A DNA stretch of 64,000 nucleotides, taken from Pseudocercospora fijiensis CIRAD86 (taxonomy: Eukaryota > Ascomycota > Dothideomycetes > Mycosphaerellales > Mycosphaerellaceae). Below the pieces are notes generated by a model. That model was not told the origin of the DNA and searched no databases. It worked only from the letters and a program-made list of their open reading frames with translations. The translations under genes and the position numbers were made by a program. The stretch spans positions 5,651,846 through 5,715,845 of the forward strand of contig NW_006921535.1 in the NCBI RefSeq assembly GCF_000340215.1, written 5' to 3'. Numbering within the stretch: position 1 is the stretch's first letter; each line of letters begins with the position of its first letter. Below, piece by piece: positions 55,487 through 64,000 of this stretch.

Positions 55487-55854
55487 AGGAAAGCCGGAGC
55501 TTTGCCTAACTTGAACGACATTCTTCAGAAGCGAGGCTATGCAGTTATGAAGGTGGATGTGCCGCCGCCGCCCTCTAAGAAGAAGAGCAGCAAGCAGAGA
55601 GTAAAGGAGGAGAGCGACGACGAGCTCGGGTACCTCCGTCTAGAACCCGCCTTCGGCAATCGCAACCCTATCGCGATCGGAAAGGTACTAAAGACGGGTT
55701 TATCTACCCCAATGCGCGAGGGAACGGCCGGGAACGCTGAGAACTCTGCTCCAACCTTTACGGACTTTAATAGCAACGAGGGAACAGTCGGGAACACCAA
55801 GGGCTCCTTCGTAGCGGTCAACACTCCGGAGGGTATAGCTTAGGAGTTCGACGC
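55487..55854 (+). pseudogene. Hydrophilic reading-frame fragment
   Basis: The stop-free plus frame ending at TAG about 55,843 encodes a Lys/Glu-rich segment (KKKSSKQRVKEESDDELGYL) and two related short units (EGTAGNAENSAPTF, EGTVGNTKGSF). It has no ATG at the left end and continues past the TAG in the same style, so it is likely a RIP-interrupted fragment linked to the neighbouring relic. Confidence 0.35.
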
Positions 55855-56221
55855 CTCTCGCTTTCGCTCCCGCTTTTCTAGTTCGGACGATAGTCTCGAG
55901 TGAAACCCCAAAGGAACATTGAGAGCATAAGATTACGACTGAGAATATGAGATTATGATACGACCGTGGGACACGGAGCCTTTTTGGAAAAAGCGGCATT
56001 TGTTAAGGAAGGCATTAAGGAAGGCAACGGGGAAGGTGGAAAGGGTCCCCAGTCATTATGTACTTAGCCTTCCTTGAGAACTTAATGAGAACATCATCTA
56101 TCCACCTCATAACAAACGGTAGCACCAACCCGAGTCCACCGAGGCACCGAGGGTACAGACCAACGATGTCGGGGTCTGGAGCGTCGTGGAAGCCAGACTA
56201 TGTGAAGGAAGCTTTCGAAAC

Positions 56222-56650
56222 ACCTGGACTCATCTCGATTCCCGCATGGCTTCCATCTCTAGGGTATCGGAGGTCAAGCCAGGCTCATGTGGACCGATGC
56301 TTTGAAAGAACCGATTGCAAGGCAAGATCAGTGAGCAAGCCAGATGATTTTTGTCAGCCACGCTTTCGCAGCACCTGGAGTCCTCTCATTTCCGCGTCGC
56401 TCCCATCTCTGGGGTGTCGGAGGACAGGTCAGGCTCAGATGAACTGATGCTTTGAAAGAGACGATTGCAAGGGAGAATCAGTGACTAAGCTAGATCCCTT
56501 TTGTCGGCCACCCTTTCACAGCACCTAGAGTCATCTCCATTTCCGCATTGCTCTCATCTCTGGGGTGCCGGAGGACAAGTCAGGCTCGGATGGACTGATA
56601 TTTTGAAAGAGATGATTCCAAGGCACGATCGGTTACTGAGCCAGACCCTT
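56222..56650 (+). repeat. ~151-bp tandem repeat, three copies
   Basis: Units start at 56,222, 56,373 and 56,523 with ACCTGGACTCATCTC-like openings and share CATCTCTGGGGTGTCGGAGG, GGCTCAGATG, GATGCTTTGAAAGAGACGAT and CACCCTTTCACAGCACC blocks. The period is not a multiple of three and the frame is not conserved, so it is non-coding. Confidence 0.85.
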
Positions 56651-56789
56651 TCGTTCAGCTATTCGCTCTGCAGATTCAAGTCTGGTATGCAAGCCGTCTC
56701 ACAGACACGTCCTGCATGGGGACGGTGGATTTTGGAAGCCAATACATGCGAGCGACGGCATAGTGCTGGTGTGAGATTTCAGGTGTTCC

Positions 56790-57625
56790 GCGAGGAATCC
56801 CATATGCATTACCTCAACGAAGGCCTTTCTTATGGACAGAAAATGCCTCCTATCCGTTTTGATGACTCGCAGATGGGCCCAAAGAAACAAATTTACTACA
56901 TTGGCCCACTGGAGTGCTCCTCAGATCTAGCAGCTACCGCCCCCGAACACAGTACCGCCAGAATTTTGCTGGAACGGTCGACGAGCTGTACGCCTACGTG
57001 CGGTACGCAAAGCAACTCATTATCTTGAAGCCAGGTGGAGTGGACTTCACCTATGGATAGACACCAACCGGAAGTGAACAGGTGCCTTCCACGCACATTG
57101 ACAATTTGGTGGCTGCTATCTGCCGTTTCATAAACAGCTCTACGACTGGTCACCTGAATTTCCCGACCTGGTGCGACGCAAACGTAGCTCACGTGGAGAA
57201 CACACGTGAACCTGTGGTGCGATGCGATTATTGTAGCACCCTGACTGAGCAGCAGTGGTTCATGCGGGAATCATCAACTGACTCCAATTCCGGTACCAAT
57301 GAACCCGCCACTACCTACGATCATCAATTGGCAAACAAGGGATCAGTGGACACGACCACCTATTGAAATCGCACCAGCTGTAAACTTCGCGTGGGCAGGC
57401 ACTGGCGGCAATGATTCATATCAGTTCAGAAGCACAAATGAGGCAACAATGTCCCCAAGTCCGTACTCATACTTTCTGCATCTTTTCGACATCCGAGATT
57501 GTCAAATGCCCCCCGACGTTGCAAGAGTTGCGTACAAGATGTGCTTCTATGAGCAGCTTACCTGGACTCTGCGACACTGTTGCTTCCTAATGTCTTTGAA
57601 ATTGAAGCTATTGAAGACCTCATAA
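56790..57625 (+). pseudogene. Fragmented protein-coding remnant, family unknown
   Basis: Coding-like pieces succeed each other in different frames: GLSYGQKMPPIRFDDSQMGP (about 56,822), then QYRQNFAGTVDELYAYVRYA followed by TAG, then HIDNLVAAICRFINSSTTGH and RCDYCSTLTEQQWF to TGA at 57,366, then PPIEIAPAVNFAWAGTGG in another frame to 57,625. One TAG and two frame changes imply decay, or introns that I cannot place. Confidence 0.4.
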
Positions 57626-59039
57626 CAACGAGATCCATCAGAGGCTGCCCAGAGACTTCTGAAATGTAATCTGCCTTTCGAGAGTCACGAGATCCTCCGA
57701 GTTACTTTCAATCTCAGCCCCCTGCTTCCTGCCAGCTTCTGATGCATTTGAGTCAGTCCCCTCAATCCGATTGTTGGAACGCAAGCCATAAGGATTAAGT
57801 CCTACGATCCACTCCCCTATAGCAATAATCTCACCGAACAGGAGCTGGTTGATCGACGGCGTCTAATTCGAAGTACACAGCATACGAAGAAGGCACGCGG
57901 AGAAAGTGGCGTGAGGAAGCACCCAGAACAATTGAGGGTTCAACTTCCAAGTCACTGTCGATTCCAAGGCCTGTCAGATCCATCGACTCTAGAAACGTAG
58001 CTCTCTAGTCGAGATTTCGTGGAGGTGGACTTTTCGTTGAGACTAACACAGTTCTCCTATCGGTCCTCATCTCGCTATATCAGAGCTCAACGAGGGAATC
58101 AGGTCCCAGAGAGGTCTTCGAAACTGCTGATTCCATCTGACAGTCTTTTCGTCTGACAATGCCAAACCATGATGAAATTTCTTTCAATGGGTCAAAACTA
58201 TGCTACGAAAGGTCTGGTCAGCCTTTGATTGCACGCAGCATCACGGTCCGACGCGAAGCTACCAATTGTCACGCGAGGGACGAATCAGTAGTGGTGCAAT
58301 GGTATGGTATTGTGTAAGTATCTTCGGTACTGGGAAGTATGTATCAGTCTGGCGTGCCTGCCGTGCCATACCTGCCGTAACAGCACCCCCGTCCATCGGC
58401 ACGAAGGCTGGCGTGCCAGGACAGCCGTGCCCATTCTTTGCGTACTCCTTCGTCTTTTCCCGTTTTCTTTGCCAAATATGTCCTGCTGAATCATGCTCTT
58501 CTCAATCTGAGTCCTGGAGTTCCGCGCGTGTCTTCTTGCCACCAGCCGAGTTGGGAGTGGCTGTATGCAAATCGATCCTGCTGGAAGGCAGCTGTGGGGC
58601 TTGGCATATTCAGCCTTATTGGAACGCCTGAAGTACATCAACGGTCTTTGTCCATGTCCAAGAGTTCCTTCAATGTAGAGTATTCGTTTGCTATGCAGCC
58701 AGTGGGATATGAGGAGCACGGCGAGGGCTTGGATAGTGGAGTTGATGTGGCTAGAGAGCTCGGGTGACTTCCAGATATGTACCAACTACAGTTCCATTCA
58801 GTTTTGCATTCCGCAATGAAGCTTCTTCTGAGCTCTTAAGGAAAGAGCCGTATCAGCGCGATCGGGAAGTCAATTCAAAATGATGATGAACAACATTCGT
58901 AGGTGATCACATAGCCTCGTCTGAGCACCCTCCTCGGTATTTTGGTCAAAGCCAGGAAACGCAAACGAAACGAACAGGCGGAGACGCGGGCGGCATAGAC
59001 TCTGCTCGATAGCAGAGTCTAGAGATTTTCCCTTTTCAT
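57626..59039. other. Spacer without a supported gene
   Basis: Overlapping open stretches on both strands at 58,200-58,785 mostly start at non-ATG codons. The plus-strand end MSKSSFNVEYSFAMQPVGYE (58,654-58,713) and its antisense both look moderately coding-like; neither has a known domain. Confidence 0.4.
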
Positions 59040-59729
59040 TCAGTGGTTCGGGTGAGGGATGTCGCGACGAGGATCTACTCCACCAAACAACGCTTCCACC
59101 GCATGATCTCTGTCCAGAAGCTCATGCTCGTCCCTCGAAGAGCTTGCTCGTCCCAGATCCAGCCGAAAGTCAAGGAAGACTTCACTCGCACGCTCAATTG
59201 CCATTGCCAACATGTTCCAAGCGAGCCCATGTCCCTTCACTCCCATGCTAACCCCCTTCTCCTTCACACACGCAGCGTCTCCGCAGACCTCGTTGTGGCA
59301 GCTGTACATGGAGATGAAAGCGTGCGCGGCTTCATGTGCCATGGTATTGAGAAGCATCCGGGCAGTCTTGTATGGGTAGAGCTTCACCATCACGGCTTGG
59401 CCCACGCCACTTGTCTCTCCCCGGCTGCCGCTTCTAGACAGAAGATTCGAGTCCCAAGAAACCGGGACGTCACTCACAGAGTCCAGGAAAAAGGTTTTGG
59501 AGACGAGCGCCCATCCTTCTCTCATCAGCTGCGTAGTAAGCTCCGTTGTGTGTTCACCTTTTTGGTCGACTTGTCTCTGGAATTTCAAGAACCATGCTGG
59601 GAGCTGCTGGGCCATCTGCGCACTGCGTGGTGTCTTTGTGTCAAATGAAGCGATGGCGGCTTCGGCGAGGCTGATGGGATGGTGAGATTGGTACAAGAGC
59701 ACTTCTGACGGTTCGAGATGTGTGTTCAT
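59040..59729 (-). CDS. SprT-like zinc metalloprotease family protein 3
   Basis: 229 aa from the ATG at 59,729; another ATG at 59,858 would add 43 residues. Core features: TFFLDSVSDVPVSW (79-92, equivalent to the LFFGALQDVPVSF block of copy 2), HEAAHAF (132-138; HExxH), Cys144, 149 and 154, and KGHGLAW (165-171). It lacks the long Arg-rich N-terminus of copy 1. The conserved DVPVS and GHG(I/L)AW blocks show that copies 2 and 3 are closer to each other than to copy 1. Predicted intracellular zinc peptidase of unknown substrate. Single exon. Confidence 0.78.
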   Translation of the reverse strand: MNTHLEPSEVLLYQSHHPISLAEAAIASFDTKTPRSAQMAQQLPAWFLKFQRQVDQKGEHTTELTTQLMREGWALVSKTFFLDSVSDVPVSWDSNLLSRSGSRGETSGVGQAVMVKLYPYKTARMLLNTMAHEAAHAFISMYSCHNEVCGDAACVKEKGVSMGVKGHGLAWNMLAMAIERASEVFLDFRLDLGRASSSRDEHELLDRDHAVEALFGGVDPRRDIPHPNH

Positions 59730-60437
59730 TGTGCTGTGTCGGGGGTGGATGTGATGGGTGCAGTGGTGAACCTGTGGCGGAAGCAATTGATCGAAGGCAG
59801 AACAGCATCGAACAATCAGAAGCCAACGAAACCTGCGGTGGGACCGTTGAAGCCGCATAGTAAGCGAGGAATTGATTGAGTATGGAAAGGACAGCTTCAC
59901 TGAAGATTCGTGGCAACAGTCGCAGCAAAACGACCATTCTTTCTTCCTTCTCCAACGCAGATCTCAGCTCTTTATATGAGCACGAAGTAGGTTGCGGATC
60001 CCACTCAACCACCTCTCAATGGCCCTAATCGGACGGTGTGGCAGCAAGAAAGTGCACTACGAGGCGTTGTCTGTTGTCAAGAGGACTGTTAATGCTCGCC
60101 TTACAACATTGTATTACGCCTTGGCTGACGTACGCTGACGATTTCAAAAGTTGGCACATGAAATAAATGGACTTGAACTCTTGGAGACGCTCATGCTTGC
60201 AGCAGTTTGTTGATGTTCCGGAGCAATATTGTTGCCCCTGAAACCGCTTGCCAAGCCACTAGTAAGCTCACGGCCACAAGAAGATTCTTCTTCGTGACTC
60301 TTTCTTCCGCTTTCTCTTCCACAACACAATCCATCCATCGCCGCAATCCACCACCATATCTGCATTCATTCAACACAAAAGGTCAGTCGACGTGCCATTA
60401 TACTCCTCCAACATGACTGACCAGCAAAACAGCAAAA
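59730..60437. other. Spacer and leaders between SprT-like gene 3 and the duplicated-module gene
   Basis: Contains CTCTTTATATGAGCA at about 59,968 (TATA-like, oriented for the minus gene). No gene recognised. Confidence 0.4.
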
Positions 60438-61226
60438 ATGAACAGCATCCATCAGCACAATGGGTCACGGTTTTCGTTCATACATCCCCGGGTACTTATG
60501 TACTCAGCGATGTATGACGACGACCGCCCTTCTTGTCGGGTAAGTCTCATCTAGCACATTGTCGGTGCGCCTTGCCACTGGACCATTGCGCCGATGACTG
60601 CTGCCGAGAGCGTCGCAATTCATCAACGCCTACATTCTCTCACGAACTGAGCTAACGAGACACAGCGGAAGCCTCCAGCCGGGGGAGGAGGGGGAGGAGG
60701 GGGCCAGGGGTAAGACATCACTTTTTCTCGTCTCTCACAGAACGTACTGACCATCACTTCAGGTGGCTTCCCCAACCTCCCACCGGAGCTGTGCCGGCAC
60801 AGCTCCCAGCGAGGTCTGGAGCAGGTGCTCCAATTCAATCAGGTCAGTACCAATGACACCAGCATGCTTGCAAGCACCATCCTAACATCTTCTTAGCTGC
60901 TCCGTCTCCTGGTCACTCACACGGTATCCCTCAATACCAAACCAGCCAGCCACAAGGCCGGAGCAGGTGCTCCAATTCAATCACGTAAGTACTTATCCAT
61001 TGACACTATCACGCTCGCAAGCACCATCCTAACATCTTCCTTCTTAGCTGCTCCTTCTCCTGGTCACTCACACGGTATCCCACAATACCAAACCAGCCAG
61101 CCACAATACCAGAGCCAGCCATATTCTGCACCTGGCTCGTACAGTTCGCAGTACGGAGACACAAGAGGAAATGGAGGGCAAGATGGGCCTGTAGAGGTCG
61201 CAAGAGGAGGGCATCAGTTATTGTGA
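60438..61226 (+). CDS. Pro/Gln/Gly-rich small protein gene with a duplicated exon-intron module
   Basis: Predicted exons 60,438-60,539, 60,666-60,709, 60,763-60,842, optional 60,897-60,984, and 61,048-61,226, all with GT...AG and CTAAC/CTGAC-like branch sites. Skipping the optional exon gives 122 codons in good phase: MNSIHQHNGSRF..., KPPAGGGGGGGGQG, WLPQPPTGAVPAQLPARSG, then a Gln/Pro/Ser/Tyr tail ending ARGGHQLL. Including it shifts frame and the tail stays open to TAG at 61,429. Low-complexity composition, no domain. The start could also be one of the later ATGs at 60,498 or 60,510. Confidence 0.5.
60818..61107 (+). repeat. 142-bp tandem duplication spanning donor, intron and acceptor
   Basis: 60,818-60,959 and 60,960-61,107 share GGAGCAGGTGCTCCAATTCA, the intron core CAAGCACCATCCTAACATCT, CTTAGCTGCTCC and GGTCACTCACACGGTATCCC up to CAGCCAGCCACAA. 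Both copies keep intron ends (GTCAGT versus GTAAGT; TTAG in both). Confidence 0.9.
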
Positions 61227-61651
61227 TCATCGATCGTGATGCTGGAGCCTGCCAATACTTTGGATACGGTACTGTATTTGAAGTCAACCAGAGAGTGAAG
61301 AACAGCATTCTTATCCCGTCAGCAACTGGCTTCACACGACCTGTTTTCACGATGTTTTGCATGACTACTTTGAAGGATGAAGGAATTGCGCAGCAAAGCC
61401 CAAAGTCGCTGCAAAGAGCTGCTTCATAGAAGGTATGAACAGCAAGTGAGGTCTTCATGTCCTCCACCTTGACCCCCAACCAGCGTTCCCTCCTGTCATA
61501 TTTCCATTGCATAACGCCGGTTTCGCCCTCGTGTGCTCAAACCCAACTCCAGCACCGGAAGCGCAAACCAATGTGTGTCGTTTCATGAAGTGTAACTTAA
61601 TGTATCCGCAGTATTCCCTGCTTTCACCCCAAAGCCAGATCCATGCCGCAC

Positions 61652-61961
61652 TCACTTATCCGTCGACATATAATACACACGATCCCCACGACGGTACTCA
61701 ACCGTAATCGGGATGGCGGCGGAACGACGTCGAGCTACTGCCCCACGAGGATGAAGGAGAGTACGTCGCCATCCAGGATCGAGCGTGAGATGGCCGACAC
61801 CCGTGTTGTCGAGGCCATAGAAGTCTATGCGAGTTCATCATTAGCTATGCCATGCAGCGGTGCAGGGTTCGCTCACCTGCGGACAGAATTCCCTGGTAGG
61901 TGACTCCGTCGTCCATGGTGTAGATGATCTCGGTGCCTTGGGGAATTGGCATGTAGGACAT
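61652..61961 (-). CDS. Two-exon small protein (85 aa), unknown function
   Basis: ATG at 61,961: exon 1 61,961-61,877 (MSYMPIPQGTEIIYTMDDGV) ends before GTGAGC; a 52-nt intron with TTCTAC-free but ATGATGAACTCGCATAG acceptor region leads to exon 2 61,824-61,652 (DFYGLDNTGVGHLTLDPGWR ... to TGA). Phase is correct. Composition is soluble and basic at the C-terminus. No known family. It faces away from the MFS gene. Confidence 0.5.
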
Positions 61962-62538
61962 TCTTGAAGGCTGGGGGAGGTTCGAGGGTAGTGTGGGTCT
62001 TCGAGAAGTTCTGGTTGACTCGCGCTTGAGCGGGAGGAAGGAAAGGTGGGTGGGTGTAGCTGTGCGAAGGGGGAGATGGTTCGTTGGGCCTCTCGACTTT
62101 TACTTGGACTTGGCTGGTTAGGTTGCTATGGTGTGGTGATTTGAGGTTGATTGATACTTCGAATGTTCTGAAAGGTTGGAGCAGAGGCTTTTAAAGTCGA
62201 GAGTGTGCTTCACCCGTGGCGTCAATTACCAGCTCAGCCTTGATCGACATGGCAACCAGGTCTTATCAGGCCGTGCGCTGAGACGCCGGGATTGTTTCGC
62301 GTGCTTGGACTGCATTGTCGATTGGCAACACCAGCCTCGTCTCCACAAATCTTGCTCACTGTCGAAGAGTATCGAACGTCGCACATGCTTAGGTTATGGC
62401 TCTTGGACTATTGAATGCACAGACTGGAAGCATGAGAAGTATTGTGAAGTGCTCTATTGTGAAGCATTTGCGAACGAGAAGCTTCAGGGGATACCTGCGA
62501 GGTCTGCATAGTCCATCGAAGTCTCCGGCCGACATGCT
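61962..62538. other. Spacer between small gene and MFS transporter 3' end
   Basis: No supported gene; the first ~200 bases are the likely promoter of the minus-strand small gene (GA-rich, GGAAGGAAAGGTGGGTGGG at about 62,036). Confidence 0.4.
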
Positions 62539-64000
62539 TCACACTCTCTCAACCGTAGTCGCAACGTCGCCCTTGCCGGCCTCAACACTCTCTCTCCCAA
62601 GCTTGTCCTCCACAGCAGAGCTCGCAGCACTCCGCGCAAATCCAAAAATCCTGTCCATCTCGTCAAGCCGGAGCCCTTTGGTTTCGTGGATGAAAAAGAA
62701 AGCGTATATCGCAGCCAAGATGAGACAACTTGCGAAGAAGATGTACACGCCGTAATCCATGCTGGTATACATGCTTGGCAAAGCTTTCGTCACGACATAC
62801 GTCCACAGCCAGACGGACATTCCGGCGAAGGGGCCGCTAATAGAGCGAATACTTGATGGGAAGATCTCGGAAGATATAATCCACGGCAGCCCATTTGCTC
62901 CAAAAGACCAGGTCGCACCGAAGATCATGATAGCGGCGATCGCAGCCTTGCCGCCCGCAACAGTCGAGGCAGAGTGTGGGCTGTCAGAGCTGGGATCTGC
63001 GAGGGCGATGTATCCGGCGAGGTAGTACTGGCACAAGGCGCAGCAGATGCTGGATACGATCCATGGCCATTTCCTGCCGAATTTGTCGATGAAGAAGGTG
63101 AAGAAGATCACGCTTCCTGTCGCCTTGATGATGCCATATACACCGGTCCAAAGAGTGTAGTCCGATAACCCGACTGAGGTGAAGATTGTCGGAGAATAGT
63201 AGTTGATTGCAGCTGCTCCAGACCAAGCTTGCCACATGAACATTAGGAATACAAGCAGGAAGCGGTTCCTCATTCCTGGCAAGCACCCCTCTCGGAGTGC
63301 GGCTTTCGTGACGGCGAGGAAGCTGGAATTCTCTGCATGTGAAGCTGTTCTCTCTTCGGATATCTGGCTCCGCACGAACATCACATCTTCCGCAATATAA
63401 GGGTGATCCTCTGGGAGCATTCGAAGGAAGCTGTAGCTTTTGATGGCCTCAGCTGTCCGGCCACGCTTGATAAGCCATACGGGACTCTCCTTCAGGAATG
63501 GTATACAGATCGCAAGAAGTCCCGCTGGAATCAGCTGCACGCCCATCGGTATCCTCCAAGCAGACGTGCTCTGCGTGTCGTAGGAATGCACGAGGCCATA
63601 ATTAATCCAAAAGCCGACCACGGCTCCGACTTGATAGAAAGATTCGAAGAAGCCAGTCAACCTGCCACGAATGGCTGGAGGAGAAATTTCGGAGACGTAG
63701 ATTGGACATACTGCCGCGATCGCACCGACGCCAAGTCCGGTCAGAAGTCTGCCAGCATACATTGACCCCAGATGCACTGGTCCGACTGTCAGCACCGCTC
63801 CCACGATGAAGATGACATCTGCGATGATCAAGGTCTTCTTTCTGCCGAGCAGTTCCAGCGCAGGATACATGAAGAGCGCTCCGAAGAAGCCGCCGGCGCT
63901 GTAGATGCTGGTGAGATTGCTCGACACGGCATTCTTCTCGCGCTTGCTCATGGTGCTCAGGCCGAAGTCTCGTTTAAAGCTGGGCAGAGTAATTGTGGTG
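62539..64000 (-). CDS. MFS sugar/quinate-type transporter (5' end beyond window)
   Basis: The frame is open from the window edge (TTITLPSFKRDFGLS at 63,999-63,955) to TGA at 62,539; 486 codons visible. Signature motifs of the sugar-porter family: LLGRKK (loop 2-3), GRLLTGLGVGAI with PIYVSEISPPAIRGRL, FLKESPVWLIKRGR after helix 6, DKFGRKWP (loop 8-9), and HETKGLRLDEMD after helix 12. About eleven of twelve helices are in view. The central loop (SFLRMLPEDHPYIAEDVMFV) resembles quinate permeases. Plasma-membrane proton-coupled uptake is the family role; the substrate is not determinable here. The missing N-terminus holds helix 1 and possibly an intron. Confidence 0.9.
   Translation of the reverse strand, partial: TTITLPSFKRDFGLSTMSKREKNAVSSNLTSIYSAGGFFGALFMYPALELLGRKKTLIIADVIFIVGAVLTVGPVHLGSMYAGRLLTGLGVGAIAAVCPIYVSEISPPAIRGRLTGFFESFYQVGAVVGFWINYGLVHSYDTQSTSAWRIPMGVQLIPAGLLAICIPFLKESPVWLIKRGRTAEAIKSYSFLRMLPEDHPYIAEDVMFVRSQISEERTASHAENSSFLAVTKAALREGCLPGMRNRFLLVFLMFMWQAWSGAAAINYYSPTIFTSVGLSDYTLWTGVYGIIKATGSVIFFTFFIDKFGRKWPWIVSSICCALCQYYLAGYIALADPSSDSPHSASTVAGGKAAIAAIMIFGATWSFGANGLPWIISSEIFPSSIRSISGPFAGMSVWLWTYVVTKALPSMYTSMDYGVYIFFASCLILAAIYAFFFIHETKGLRLDEMDRIFGFARSAASSAVEDKLGRESVEAGKGDVATTVERV

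Overview
The window looks like nuclear DNA of a filamentous ascomycete (Pezizomycotina), most likely a Dothideomycete. The evidence is short introns (about 47-103 nt) with GT...AG ends and CTRAC-like branch sites, fungal families (Zn2Cys6 factor of Leu3 type, SLX4, yeast-PHR1-type photolyase, MsrA, sugar/quinate-type MFS permease), and a repeat block mutated in the RIP style. The genus is not identifiable from what I can see.

Left third (1 to about 21,865): a transposon graveyard. CpA/TpG are strongly depleted and TpA enriched, so Gln and Trp codons have become TAG/TAA and many Cys/His codons have become Tyr, while CpG survives. In order it holds: the 3' part of a chromodomain Ty3/Gypsy element (1-4,290); a probable LTR or untranslated stretch; one 1,500-codon reading frame of unknown identity riddled with RIP stops (4,739-9,250); and a second chromodomain Ty3/Gypsy element (about 9,310-20,155). 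The integrase core of that second element is split exactly at a TA by a 3,585-bp Tc1/mariner-type transposon (14,023-17,607), which has 35-bp perfect inverted ends, a DDE transposase and a second, convergent passenger reading frame. Simple and purine-rich RIP-mutated DNA fills the rest. The boundary to normal base usage is sharp.

Right two thirds (21,866-64,000): ordinary euchromatin with intact genes separated by relic-rich spacers. Confident genes are SprT-like metalloprotease 1 (22,946+), MsrA (25,960+), a Leu3-type Zn2Cys6 regulator (28,133+), CPD photolyase (34,130+), SprT-like 2 (42,013+), SLX4 (47,487-), a secreted NTF2-like protein with a low-complexity repeat tail (51,480+), two divergent F-box proteins (53,641- and 53,881+), SprT-like 3 (59,729-), and an MFS transporter cut by the window end (64,000-). 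Less certain spliced small genes are proposed at 24,416, 43,826, 47,918, 60,438 and 61,961(-). Broken genes include a Gfd2/YDR514C-like exonuclease with one in-frame TGA, a coiled-coil gene with a second relic copy 8.5 kb away, and several RIP-touched fragments.

Functional links are loose. Photolyase (UV lesions), SLX4 (structure-specific nuclease scaffold) and possibly the SprT-like proteins (the family includes DNA-protein crosslink proteases) touch DNA repair, but there is no operon-like logic. The most unusual content is the trio of SprT-like paralogues within 37 kb, the unidentified 4.5-kb RIP-scarred reading frame, the passenger gene inside the Tc1-type transposon, and a gene in which a donor-intron-acceptor module has been duplicated in tandem.
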